From positions 2,914,001 through 2,978,000 of the forward strand of contig NZ_CP101323.1 of the NCBI RefSeq assembly GCF_024300825.1: a DNA stretch of 64,000 nt, written 5' to 3'. The notes under the pieces were generated by a model, which saw only the letters and a program-made list of their open reading frames with translations, was not told where the DNA came from and did not search any database. This document shows positions 51,872-61,041 of this stretch, one piece after another. A program made the translations under genes and the position numbers. Origin of the DNA: Natronomonas gomsonensis (GTDB lineage Archaea; Halobacteriota; Halobacteria; Halobacteriales; Haloarculaceae). How positions within the stretch are numbered: the stretch's first letter is position 1; each line of letters begins with the position of its first letter.

Positions 51872-52513
51872 ATGACTAAATGCAAAATCGAGATCGTCGC
51901 CGACAGGTACGACCTCGATGCGTCCGAGGGTCGGTACGGGACCGTTGACGAGCGTCTTCTGACCCGTTGGACTGGTGCGGACGGACGCGACCCCGACGGA
52001 TACCGGACGCTCACTGAGTGGTTCAACAAACGGTTGCTCAAGTCCGTCTACGACGAGTACGGGCGGGACACGACCGGGACACGGGTGAGTAGCGATTACG
52101 CGGCGCTGACCGGGGACGACAAACTCCTCCAAGAAGAGGTGATGGACGACCTCCGAGCCGACGGAATCGACCCAGAGCGGGTCCAAAGCGACATGGTCTC
52201 TTGGAGCACAATGCGAGAACACCTCAACTCATGCCTCGATGGCGAGAAAGAAGTCAAGAACTCAGAATCGGACTGGGAGCGCCGCAGCCTTGAGGTTGCA
52301 AAGAGCCTCACCCGGTCGAAGGTTCGGGATGCGTTGTCTTCTCTTGATACGAAGGACGAGTTGCCCGAAGGCAATCGGGCTGAAATCGAGATTCAGATTC
52401 TCCTGAGTTGTCCGGACTGCCCGATTCGGATTCCGATTGAGGATGCCGTTGAGCGGGGGTTCGTCTGCAAGGACCACTTCCCGGTCGCGCCGTCTGTGGG
52501 GGTGGAGAGCTAA
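51872..52513 (+). CDS. rdfA: RdfA-family (rod-determining factor) protein
   Basis: 213-aa protein matching the haloarchaeal RdfA pattern: ADRYDLDASEGRYG, RLLTRWTGADGRDP and LTEWFNKRLLKSVYDEYG near the N-terminus, and a C-terminal cysteine pair (SCPDCPIRIPIEDAVERGFV). RdfA influences rod/disk shape in Haloferax volcanii; many genomes have several paralogues next to SMC-like genes, as here. One base separates its stop from the SMC-like start, so the pair is one unit. Confidence 0.78.
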   Translation: MTKCKIEIVADRYDLDASEGRYGTVDERLLTRWTGADGRDPDGYRTLTEWFNKRLLKSVYDEYGRDTTGTRVSSDYAALTGDDKLLQEEVMDDLRADGIDPERVQSDMVSWSTMREHLNSCLDGEKEVKNSESDWERRSLEVAKSLTRSKVRDALSSLDTKDELPEGNRAEIEIQILLSCPDCPIRIPIEDAVERGFVCKDHFPVAPSVGVES

Positions 52514-52514
52514 G

Positions 52515-54302
52515 ATGACCTGGAACCTTGAATTCGAGAACATCGCTGGCATTCGCGAAGGTGCTGCGTCGCTCGAACCCGGAATCAATGCTGTCCGCGG
52601 GACCAACTGGCAGGGGAAGTCCAGCTTCGTAACCGCCATCGAGACAGTGATGGGAACGGAGACGGTCCTAACGGAAGGCGAGGACTCCGGTGCGGTCCAG
52701 CTAGAAACCGCCGCGGAGACTTATCGGGTCGAACTCAACCGCGATGGGGAGACGATTGTCCGGTCGGGTGAACCCTATCTCGAATCCGAGAAGGCGCGAG
52801 TAACTGCGTCGCTGTATGCCTTCCTTGACGATACAAACGATGTCCGCGAGGCAGTACGCCAAGATGACAACCTTGAGACTGTGCTCACTCGGCCGCTAGA
52901 CCTAGAGAACATCGATGAACGAATTGCCGAATTAAGTCGGGAACGCGACCAGGTCGAGACAGAACTCCAGCGTGCCGAGAAGGCAGCCGAACAACTCTCG
53001 GACACCCAAGTGACGATAGAGCGCCTAGAGGACGAACTTGAGGAGCTGGAAACGCGGCGCGAGGACATCAAAGAGGGGCGTCAAGACGAGGAGTCGGTTT
53101 CGGACCGTCGCGACGAACTAAGTGATGCGAAAGCCAAACGTGACTCCGTTGAGAAGCGCATCGAGCGGCTTGAGCAGACAATCGACCGGACCACAGAGAA
53201 ACTCGAAGAAAAGCGCGAGGAACTAGATGCCCTTGAGGTTCCGGCGGAAGACGAGGATTTAGCGAGCCGAATCAAGGAACGCAAGGACCGCCTGAACCGC
53301 GTCGAACAGGACGCGGAGCTACTGCAGTCGGTGTACGCACCGACCAAGCGCCTCATCGATGAGGACCGGGTAGAGCTGATTACAGACATCGATCGGGACC
53401 TCCTTGAGGACTCGATTCACTGCTGGACGTGTGGCTCCGAGACAAGCAAAGCGGCTGTTGAAGAGAATCTCGACGCTCTTGGTGAACGAATCTCGGAACT
53501 CAGAGAACAGGCGAACGAGTACCGGAGCGAGGTCACGGACTTGCAGGAACGTCAAGAGAAGGTAAAGCAGGCCCAACGCCGTGAATCCGACCTCGAGGAC
53601 GAAATCGCACGCCTCGAATCCACGATCGAAGAGCGCGAGACGAGCCTTGAGGGGGCCCGGGAGCGACGCGAGGAACTGGCGAGCCGGATCGACGAACTCT
53701 CGGAGATTGTCGAGGCTGAGGACGACGAATTGACCGAAGTCGAGAGCCAGATTAAGTACACGGAGACGCGGCTCGAAGAGGTCCAGGAGGAACTTGAGAC
53801 GCTCGAATCGCAGGCCGAGCAGCGTGACACCCTTGAGGCCGAGCGCAAGGAGATGACCGACGAAATCAATCGGCTGCGCGACCGGAAGTCGGAGATTAAA
53901 CGGCGGACACGCGAAGCTTTCGACGACGCTATTCAGGATATTCTCGCGAAGTTCGACGTCGGATTCGAGATGGTTCGGCTCACTTCGGAATTCGAACTCG
54001 TTGTTGCCAGAGACGGCCGAGAGGCCAGCCTCGACGCCCTGAGTGAAGGCGAACTTGAACTGCTTGGCATCGTCGCAGCATTGGCTGGCTATGAAGCCTT
54101 CGACGCCACCGACGACATCCCGGTAATGCTTCTCGACGGTCTCGGCGGCCTTGCCGACGAGAATCTGCAGACGCTGATTCAGTATCTCGAGGACCGGGTT
54201 GACTTCTTGGTCTTCACGACCTATCCCGAGACGACTTCGTTCGAGGCGAACACGATTGATCCCCGAGAGTGGTCCGTCGTCTCGCCGATGACTGCGAACT
54301 GA
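52515..54302 (+). CDS. Archaeal SMC/Rad50-like coiled-coil ATPase
   Basis: 595 aa from the ATG at 52515 (open frame to 52437). A Rad50/SMC-type ATPase: Walker A GTNWQGKSS at residues 29-37, about 180 residues of coiled coil, a CWTC zinc hook (Cys303, Cys306), a second coiled coil, a signature-like ALSEGELELLGIVAAL and Walker B IPVMLLDGLGGL. It is short for SMC proteins but fits the archaea-specific SMC-related family found beside rdfA. A role in DNA or membrane-associated organisation linked to cell shape is possible. Confidence 0.85.
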   Translation: MTWNLEFENIAGIREGAASLEPGINAVRGTNWQGKSSFVTAIETVMGTETVLTEGEDSGAVQLETAAETYRVELNRDGETIVRSGEPYLESEKARVTASLYAFLDDTNDVREAVRQDDNLETVLTRPLDLENIDERIAELSRERDQVETELQRAEKAAEQLSDTQVTIERLEDELEELETRREDIKEGRQDEESVSDRRDELSDAKAKRDSVEKRIERLEQTIDRTTEKLEEKREELDALEVPAEDEDLASRIKERKDRLNRVEQDAELLQSVYAPTKRLIDEDRVELITDIDRDLLEDSIHCWTCGSETSKAAVEENLDALGERISELREQANEYRSEVTDLQERQEKVKQAQRRESDLEDEIARLESTIEERETSLEGARERREELASRIDELSEIVEAEDDELTEVESQIKYTETRLEEVQEELETLESQAEQRDTLEAERKEMTDEINRLRDRKSEIKRRTREAFDDAIQDILAKFDVGFEMVRLTSEFELVVARDGREASLDALSEGELELLGIVAALAGYEAFDATDDIPVMLLDGLGGLADENLQTLIQYLEDRVDFLVFTTYPETTSFEANTIDPREWSVVSPMTAN

Positions 54303-54426
54303 CCGGGTAGGGAAACTGACCGAGATTTCCGTGGAGACTTTTGTCGTTGTCCCATTTAAAACCGGATTTAGAAGACCTCGGGTCGTCGGGAAACAGGGCG
54401 ACTATAGAGATGGTATCTCCAGATAA

Positions 54427-54846
54427 CTATTCAGAGAATACCTTCACATCCCCTTCCGTAGTCAGCCCGACTCTAACTTCGGTGCATAAACGACTCTCAT
54501 GAGCAACCTCTTTGAGGAGGCTGTACAGGTGTGCGTAGAGTTCGGGGCGACAGTAGCGAATTTTCACCCCTGCGTCGTCACCGTGAGCGTATACTTGGTC
54601 GACGAGTTCGTTGAACTCAGTCCCTGACGAAACGGTGAATTGTGCAGGTGCACGAATCGTACGGAGGAGTTCAAGCGTCCGACGTGCTTTCTCGATGTTT
54701 TTTTCGGCTGCCCGCTCGATAGCACTCACATTTGAGTCCGTGGTCCCCAACTCGTTAGCGACTTCTTGTTGCGTGTACCCCTGTTCCCGGAGTTCTATCA
54801 CCTCGACTTGCCGGTCAGTCAGTACTGTCGTATCTATTTCCACCAC
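54427..54846 (-). CDS. tfx: Tfx-family transcription regulator
   Basis: 139-aa protein. The N-terminal HTH (LTDRQVEVIELREQGYTQQE, then VANELGTTDSNVSAIERAAEKNIEKARRT) is characteristic of Tfx, first described at the molybdenum formylmethanofuran dehydrogenase operon of Methanothermobacter. The C-terminal domain (about 70 residues) probably senses a ligand. The gene is divergent from a molybdate/tungstate-type ABC transporter, with a perfect palindrome between them. A role as metal-responsive repressor or activator is likely. Confidence 0.88.
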   Translation of the reverse strand: MVEIDTTVLTDRQVEVIELREQGYTQQEVANELGTTDSNVSAIERAAEKNIEKARRTLELLRTIRAPAQFTVSSGTEFNELVDQVYAHGDDAGVKIRYCRPELYAHLYSLLKEVAHESRLCTEVRVGLTTEGDVKVFSE

Positions 54847-54849
54847 ATA

Positions 54850-54873
54850 AACTCAAACAGAAGTGTTTGAGTT
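54850..54873. promoter_or_regulatory. Perfect palindrome AACTCAAACA-GAAG-TGTTTGAGTT (Tfx operator candidate)
   Basis: Two 10-bp arms with a 4-bp spacer begin 4 bp upstream of the tfx start and end 33 bp before the transporter start at 54907. A further half site, TCAAACA, lies at about 54885-54891. The symmetry and place between regulator and target make it the best operator candidate in the window. Confidence 0.7.
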
Positions 54874-54906
54874 AAGCTTATTGGTCAAACAGGGCATCCT
54901 CTTCAT

Positions 54907-55821
54907 GTGGTCGGTGATACATCAATTGGCCGCCGCCAGGTCCTTGCGGGAATCGCTTCGGGACTCGCCGGTACCGCTGGCTGTTTTCGAACGAGGGGTG
55001 GTGGCGGCGAATCGGCGACAGTCTCGATGCTCGCTGCGGGAAGTCTGAATAACGCCCTCGAAAACGGTCTTCGATCGAACGTTGACGCGACCATCCAGGT
55101 TGAAGCCCACGGCTCTGCTGAGGCCGCTCGCCTCGTCGCAGAGGGGCAAAAAGACCCTGCCATCGTCTCCCTCGCGGATATCGCCCTCTTTGACTCTCCG
55201 CTCAGTCCGGAATGGTTCGCCGAGTTCGCCACCAACTCCATCGTCATCGCATACAACTCAGACACCGATGGGGGACAACGCCTCGCCGAAGCCGGTTCCA
55301 AGAACTGGTTTAATCCGATTTTGGATGATGACGTTACTCTCGGCCGCACGGATCCCGAGTTGGATCCGCTTGGGTACCGGTCTCTTTTCATGCTCGGACT
55401 AGCGACCGAATATTATGGAACCGGGGCAGATTTGCGGGCGGCGATCCCGACACGGGAACAGATTTACCCCGAAACACAGCTTATCAGCCAGTTCGAAACC
55501 GGCTCTATCGACGCGGCGATTGCGTACCGAAATATGGCTGTCGAGCGCGGCTACGATTACGTTGATCTCCCGGTAGAGATCGACCTCAGCGACCCGGCGT
55601 ACAGCGATGCCTATTCGACCGCCAGCTATGAACTACCAAGCGGGAAGGTCGTTCAAGGAGGAGTAATCAGCTACGGCTCGACTATCCGTCATCAGTCTCC
55701 CGCTGTTGTGGACGTATTCAACGCGCACACGACGAGCCAGTATCTGAGTGAGTTTGGTTTCGTCGTGCCAAAGGACTACCCTCGATTTACTGCTAATGTT
55801 CCCCATGATGTCACGGACTGA
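54907..55821 (+). CDS. Molybdate/tungstate-type binding lipoprotein
   Basis: 304-aa receptor starting at GTG 54907 (a nearby ATG at 54905 is out of frame). Tat motif GRRQVLAG and lipobox GTAGC anchor it outside the membrane. SMLAAGSLNNALEN, HGSAEAARLVAEG and NSIVIAYNSDTDGG match WtpA/ModA-type oxyanion receptors. GRTDPELDPLGYRS is a strong WtpA-like motif. It is the first gene of a three-gene transporter operon. Confidence 0.85.
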   Translation: MVGDTSIGRRQVLAGIASGLAGTAGCFRTRGGGGESATVSMLAAGSLNNALENGLRSNVDATIQVEAHGSAEAARLVAEGQKDPAIVSLADIALFDSPLSPEWFAEFATNSIVIAYNSDTDGGQRLAEAGSKNWFNPILDDDVTLGRTDPELDPLGYRSLFMLGLATEYYGTGADLRAAIPTREQIYPETQLISQFETGSIDAAIAYRNMAVERGYDYVDLPVEIDLSDPAYSDAYSTASYELPSGKVVQGGVISYGSTIRHQSPAVVDVFNAHTTSQYLSEFGFVVPKDYPRFTANVPHDVTD

Positions 55822-56605
55822 AGACGCCGTCAAGCGATTCGACTGGCTGTCAGTAGCGTTCCTACTCGGCGCGGCCTTGCTGTGTTACTATTTATTGCCA
55901 CTGCTTTCGCTCGTTGTCAGTCAACCACCTGGAATCGTTATTCAGCGGCTCACGACCCCAGACGTAGTTTCTGCTGCGACCACGTCAACAACGGCATCAT
56001 TCACGAGTACGGCCCTCGCGACGCTGTTCGGACTTCCCCTCGCATACTGGTTGGCTCGTACCGATAGTGGCATCCAGACGCTCGTCACTGCGCTCGTCGT
56101 GTTGCCGCTCGTCCTTCCGCCGATTGTTAGCGGGATGGTGTTGCTCACGGTTGTCGGGCCAAATACGCTTCTCGGTGAGCTGGCGGCCGCTAACGGAGTT
56201 CCGCTAACCAGATCGATCGTCGGGGTGGTCCTTGCGCAGACGTTCGTTGCCTCACCCTTCGTCGTTATTACGGCGAAGGCAGCTTTCGAGAGCGTCGACC
56301 GCCAATTGGAGCACGCTTCACGCTCCCTCGGAAAGAGTCGATTGACGACCGTCCGACAGGTGACACTCCCTATCGCATGGCCCGGTATTCTCGCCGGGGT
56401 CACACTCGCGTTCGCCCGTGCTATCGGTGAGTTTGGCGCGACGATCATGCTCGCATATTATCCCCGAACGATGCCAGTCCAGATATGGGTATCATTCACG
56501 ACGCTCGGACTAGACAATGCCTTTCCCATTGCTGTTATTCTCGTTGGGATTGCAGTGGCAACCCTCGTCGTTCTCCACGTACTGGGAACGAACCCTTTGG
56601 AGTGA
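55805..56605 (+). CDS. Molybdate/tungstate-type ABC permease
   Basis: 266 aa from MMSRTEDAVKRF (ATG at 55805; ATGs at 55796 and 55808 are alternatives). It overlaps the receptor gene by about 17 bp. Five or six helices; the coupling motif EHASRSLGKSRLTTVRQVTL and PIAWPGILAGVTLAFARAIG are ModB/WtpB hallmarks. Confidence 0.85.
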   Translation: MMSRTEDAVKRFDWLSVAFLLGAALLCYYLLPLLSLVVSQPPGIVIQRLTTPDVVSAATTSTTASFTSTALATLFGLPLAYWLARTDSGIQTLVTALVVLPLVLPPIVSGMVLLTVVGPNTLLGELAAANGVPLTRSIVGVVLAQTFVASPFVVITAKAAFESVDRQLEHASRSLGKSRLTTVRQVTLPIAWPGILAGVTLAFARAIGEFGATIMLAYYPRTMPVQIWVSFTTLGLDNAFPIAVILVGIAVATLVVLHVLGTNPLE

Positions 56606-56608
56606 CTC

Positions 56609-57649
56609 ATGCTTGAATTAACTTCCCTCACGAAGATGTACGATGGCTTCGAGTTCGGTCCGGTTGACCTCTCTGTCGAGACCGAAGTACTCTCAGTGCT
56701 CGGCCCATCCGGAAGTGGCAAGACAACACTACTTTCGATGATTGCGGGGATTGTTGATCCCGATTCGGGAACTATTTCTCTGAACGGTCGGTCTCTCGAA
56801 GACACGCCTATCGAGGAGCGCCGGGCTGGGCTTGTTTTTCAGGAGGGGGCATTGTTCCCCCATATGACTGCAAGGGAAAATATTCAGTACGCAGCGACCG
56901 ACTCGGGTCGTGTCGACACTCTCGCCTCGCTACTGGAGATCAGCGACATACTGAATCAGCGGCCGGCAACGCTTTCAGGCGGTGAGCGGCAGCGAATTGC
57001 TCTCGCTCGTACGCTAGCGGCAGACCCGGATGTACTGCTCCTTGATGAGCCACTGTCGAGTCTCGACGCGCCGATTCGGCGTCGGTTGCGCCGTGATCTC
57101 GCTGATTTACTCGCGTCGCTTGATGTTCCCGTCGTCTACGTCACACACGACCAACGAACGGCAACAGCGGTCGGTGACCGCCTCGCCGTCTTTCATAATG
57201 GATCGGTTGAGCAGGTTGGGCCGCCGTCAACTGTGCTTAACCGTCCTGCTACCCGATTCGTCGCACGATTCACCGGCACAGAAAACATCCTCGAAGCATC
57301 GGTTGTTGACCGAGATGCAAGCGTAACAACGATCGAAATCGGAGACATCCATCTTCGAGCATCTGCGACAGAACTCACCCATACTGAGGTCACGGCATGT
57401 ATCCATCCCTCGCGTGTACAGTTGGCTATGACTGCCCCAGATGACGCGCCGAGTCGTGGGAACACTATCTCTGGGATGGTCACCGATTGGTTGAACGTGG
57501 GTACACAGTATCGTCTTTCAATATATATCGATGGCTTTTCAGACCAAATCATGGTCACTGCACAGCCGTCTGTTTTTGAGCAATTTGAGATGGAATCTGG
57601 GCACAACCTGCAGGTCACTATTCCGCCAGAAGCGATTCATTTGATATAA
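56609..57649 (+). CDS. Molybdate/tungstate-type ABC ATPase
   Basis: 346-aa ATPase. Walker A is GPSGSGKTTLLS, signature LSGGERQRIALARTL, Walker B VLLLDEPLSSLD, and switch His in VYVTHDQRTA. A C-terminal regulatory domain from about residue 235 resembles the TOBE/MOP oxyanion-binding module of ModC/WtpC (ISGMVTDWLNVGTQYRLSI). It completes the importer that would supply Mo or W for the hydroxylases. Confidence 0.88.
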   Translation: MLELTSLTKMYDGFEFGPVDLSVETEVLSVLGPSGSGKTTLLSMIAGIVDPDSGTISLNGRSLEDTPIEERRAGLVFQEGALFPHMTARENIQYAATDSGRVDTLASLLEISDILNQRPATLSGGERQRIALARTLAADPDVLLLDEPLSSLDAPIRRRLRRDLADLLASLDVPVVYVTHDQRTATAVGDRLAVFHNGSVEQVGPPSTVLNRPATRFVARFTGTENILEASVVDRDASVTTIEIGDIHLRASATELTHTEVTACIHPSRVQLAMTAPDDAPSRGNTISGMVTDWLNVGTQYRLSIYIDGFSDQIMVTAQPSVFEQFEMESGHNLQVTIPPEAIHLI

Positions 57650-57764
57650 CAACTATCCCAGTCCGGATACTATATAGATTCAAAGTACCTGATGGAGATC
57701 TGTGTGAGCAGATCAGCTCCTTTTCATGGCACGACTCTGTTTGGTCGTGTTAAATTAACTATAA

Positions 57765-58165
57765 CTCCACTAAGCGGCGTGGGTTTGTGACCACGTTTTT
57801 GCGGCCAGTCGGTCGATGTGACTGAACCAATTTGAAAGCAAACAAGTTCTCCAATATATTTTAAAAATGATGAATTGAGCAACGCTTCTGGGGGCGTGTT
57901 GTTGGACGCAGGGGCCGAGGTTTTCTCGTCGGAGACTACCGAGAAAACCGTCTGCGTCATCGACGAGAAACATGGCGTTTTCGATATTGTGCTTCTCGGT
58001 GAGTTCGGTGAGAAATCCTCGTGTGATTGGATATTAACACGGAAAAAGCCGTGAATGAATGGTTTTGTTCGTTTACGGTTACCCGTGGTGGACAGCCAGT
58101 ACCGCTCGTTGTTGACTCGGATAGTCTTTTAATCGACAGCGACCCGATCCGGGCTTTCGCCGCCA
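57765..58165 (-). pseudogene. Decayed IS6-family (DDE) transposase
   Basis: On the minus strand GGESPDRVAVD, a stop, then KTIRVNNERYWL is followed in another frame by TRIFLTELTEKHNIENAMFL and VDDADGFL, and finally LLSNWFSHIDRLAAKTW. These are the ordered DDE and C-terminal motifs of haloarchaeal IS6-type transposases, broken by an early stop and at least one frameshift, and missing the N-terminus. It differs in sequence from the remnant at 16333. The surrounding 57650-58340 is AT-rich and holds no other gene that I can support. Confidence 0.7.
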
Positions 58166-58340
58166 GTTGGCCATAGGTTAGCTTTCTATCCCAATTGTGA
58201 ACAGCAACTCGACTCTACTGATATCTAAATAATAAAATAATTATATATAATATTGATAATACTGCGAGATAGTGGTGGATGCCCTTTCAACGGTCTCGCG
58301 GGGTATCCTCTCTCGCTCTATAAGTCCCAAGTCGATCTAC

Positions 58341-58611
58341 TCAGTAGTGAACGGCATTCCCTATAGGACCAATAGTGGGGTTCCCGATAATCGATGGTGT
58401 GTCGCTTTCAGGATTGCGGATTTTCTGTTCTCGATGGCACAGAACGCCTCCAGGAACGGGCGTGTCGACGTCGATCACCGGGTCGTAGGAACGTAGCGTC
58501 CCGTCGAAAGCCGGGCCGTCGCGCAACTATCTCGGTCGCGACGACGCCGTCGGCGGTTATCTCCCACTCTAGGACGCGGCCGTCACCCAAGAAGTCAATC
58601 GTGAATGGCAT
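58341..58611 (-). pseudogene. Small haloarchaeal protein gene broken by a frameshift
   Basis: One frame starts MPFTIDFLGDGRVLEWEITA at 58611; after VATEIVAR the sense continues in another frame as DGPAFDGTLRSYDPVIDV to HREQKIRNPESDTPSIIG and a stop at 58341. Joining them near 58518 gives a protein of about 90 aa with consistent acidic composition. The family is not recognised. A single-base change would restore it, so a sequencing error is possible. Confidence 0.45.
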
Positions 58612-58824
58612 CTGATAATCATCTCCTCCTATACGTTACAGAACAGCCGAATGTCCGATAAGCTACGGCGTGTCTCCATGTTTCTGGAAGCGAGTCGAGA
58701 ACACGAACGATGACGTCTCTCCTCTATTTTTTGTGTTCTCTTTTCTTCCGGAATGATTCGTGCCGAGTCCTCCCGACATCGTCAAGTCGATATATTTATA
58801 CATATTCCATCATGTTTTGTGGTA

Positions 58825-60786
58825 ATGACTGACGAATGCAAATTATCCGTCAGTTGGCAGGATTTGGCCCGGTCGGTTTCCGGGGGTGTCGGGATTCAAC
58901 AGGGTGAGCATCTAGTATATGTTTCACCAAGATTCGCGGAGATAGCCGGAATGGAACCCGAGGAGTTAGAGGACTACCCGTGGAAGGTGGTGTTCGAACC
59001 GAGACGAATAGAAAAAATACAGGCTGCCCTTGATACCGCTCTGGCAGGGGGCCGCTGGCAGGGGGAAGCACGAGTGGGTGGAATAGATGGGTCCCACGTT
59101 GAATTGACCCTCTCCTCTTTGGACGAGGACGACATCGTCGTCTGGTCGCTCAGCGAAACCAGTTCGGCGGAAGAAATAGAGCAGGCGGATTCAGAAACAC
59201 TCCTATTAGCGGAGTCACCTCGGTTGGCGCGAACTGTGTTGAGCACTATCGACGATGTCGTCTACGTCATCGGCGACGATGGCCGGTTCTGGTTCTGGAA
59301 CGAATGTCTCGCCGAAACGACGGGATACACCTACGAGGAAATCGGAGAGATGAATCCTCGGGACTTCATACCGGAAGATCAATACGAGTACGTTCCGGGG
59401 TTGATGCAGTCGATCGGAGGCATCGATGACCGGCGCGTCAGAGTCGATATACTTACCGCCGAAGGTGAGCGGATCCCTCACGAGTTCGACGGGACGACAT
59501 TTGAGGACCCCGAGACGGGGCGTTCGTTCAGATGCGGCATCGCGCGTGATATCTCCAAGCGATTGGAACGGGAACAGAAAATACGACGCCAGCGTGATGA
59601 GTTGGCGACGCTGAACCGTCTCAATACCCTTCTCTTCGAAACTACTCAGGAGGTGATTCGGACCGGAAACGAGGGGCCGATTATGCAGATTCTCTGTGAG
59701 CACGCCGTGGAATCGGACATCTATCGGTGCGCATGGGTCGGTCAGCGTGAACGGGGTGCGGTTCGGTTTACTTGTGTTGCCTCCGAAGGGTTCGAAGGAG
59801 ACTGCGAGACGATACAGACAGATGAGATGACCAATGGTGGCGGATACGAAATAATACGAGAGGCGATAAATACGGATAACCCCAAGGTATCGATTTGTCG
59901 AGACCCCTCGACAGTGCAGTGGTTAGAAACTGAACACGAAGACGACATCGAGTCGCTTGCTGCCGTTCCACTCGGTCACGGTGATACCGTCTATGGCTGT
60001 CTCGTGCTCGGTACTAAACGTCCCAACGCGTTCAGTAGTCGAGAACAAACTGCACTGGCTGTTCTCGGTCATATGCTCGGAACCGTGCTACACGCGGCCA
60101 GAACCCAGGAACTGGTGTCCGCGACCTCGGTCGTCGAACTCGAATTCGAGGCGACACACGGGGAACACCTACCCCTCTTTTTTGGGTCCGACATCGATGG
60201 GACTCTATCGCTCGAGGGGTCCGTGCCGGGCAGCGAGGGGTGGATACTCTATCTATCCGTCGAAGGGGTGGACCCAGCCAGTGCTGCGGATGCGCTCCGG
60301 GCAACGACAGCAGTCGAACGCACTCGGGTAATCACCGACGGTTCCACATCGGGGCGACTGGAAGTCGTCTTCTCCCCACCGTCACTACCCGATGTCGTCA
60401 GCGCCGCGGGTGCAACCCTTCAGGAGGCTACTTTGACTCCGGACGGTGCGCGATTCGTCGTCGAGGCGCCGACTGATTCCGACATTTCACATATCGTCGA
60501 CCATATCAACGAAAAGTACCCCGAAGTGGACTTACTGGCTACTCGTAAGCGAGACCGCGACCCAGCGATGATTCCACAACCGGGCAGTATCCTCGACGAG
60601 TTGACGCCCCGTCAACGGGAAGTGCTCGAAGTCGCCTACCGGGCGGGCTACTTCGACTGGCCACGCGAAAGTACTGCCGAAGAGGTCGCAGACGCGCTCA
60701 AGCTCGCACGTCCGACTGTCCACGCACATCTCCGGAAGGGAGTGCTGCGAATCCTGTCAGAACATCTCGACATTAACAAGCAGTAA
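58825..60786 (+). CDS. PAS/GAF/HTH_10 (Bat-type) transcription regulator
   Basis: 653 aa from MTDECKLSVSW (ATG at 58825); the frame opens at 58753, but the TATA-like GATATATTTATAC at 58789-58801 implies the later, leaderless start. Domains: a PAS-like region (about 15-110), a second PAS (about 135-260; NECLAETTGYTYEEIGEMNP), a GAF domain (about 280-440), a Bat-associated domain, and a C-terminal HTH_10 (LTPRQREVLEVAYRAGYFDW, then PTVHAHL). Proteins of this type sense light, redox or small ligands and switch transcription, as bacterio-opsin activator does. The target is not evident. Confidence 0.87.
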   Translation: MTDECKLSVSWQDLARSVSGGVGIQQGEHLVYVSPRFAEIAGMEPEELEDYPWKVVFEPRRIEKIQAALDTALAGGRWQGEARVGGIDGSHVELTLSSLDEDDIVVWSLSETSSAEEIEQADSETLLLAESPRLARTVLSTIDDVVYVIGDDGRFWFWNECLAETTGYTYEEIGEMNPRDFIPEDQYEYVPGLMQSIGGIDDRRVRVDILTAEGERIPHEFDGTTFEDPETGRSFRCGIARDISKRLEREQKIRRQRDELATLNRLNTLLFETTQEVIRTGNEGPIMQILCEHAVESDIYRCAWVGQRERGAVRFTCVASEGFEGDCETIQTDEMTNGGGYEIIREAINTDNPKVSICRDPSTVQWLETEHEDDIESLAAVPLGHGDTVYGCLVLGTKRPNAFSSREQTALAVLGHMLGTVLHAARTQELVSATSVVELEFEATHGEHLPLFFGSDIDGTLSLEGSVPGSEGWILYLSVEGVDPASAADALRATTAVERTRVITDGSTSGRLEVVFSPPSLPDVVSAAGATLQEATLTPDGARFVVEAPTDSDISHIVDHINEKYPEVDLLATRKRDRDPAMIPQPGSILDELTPRQREVLEVAYRAGYFDWPRESTAEEVADALKLARPTVHAHLRKGVLRILSEHLDINKQ

Positions 60787-61041
60787 GCGGCCGAGTTCCC
60801 GTTAGACGTACTTGGTTGAGCGATTTCGATGGACGCGGCAAACAGAAGCCAGTAGTGCCCACTCATTGGCCGCGACGTTGAGGATTCAGCAGAGGTCTCG
60901 CATGGACGCTACATACGTAGACTCGTCATTGATGTGGGGTGGAAGTGAACACCCGATTATGATGTCGCGACGTGCGTCTCTAGTGGGTACGTGGAACCGC
61001 TTGCTTGATCAACGGTGTCCCTCGATGGGTGGTGAATCGCT

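Noticed and set aside
57724-57973. Small minus-strand hypothetical proteins
   Set aside because: They are frames within the decayed IS6-type transposase, not separate genes.
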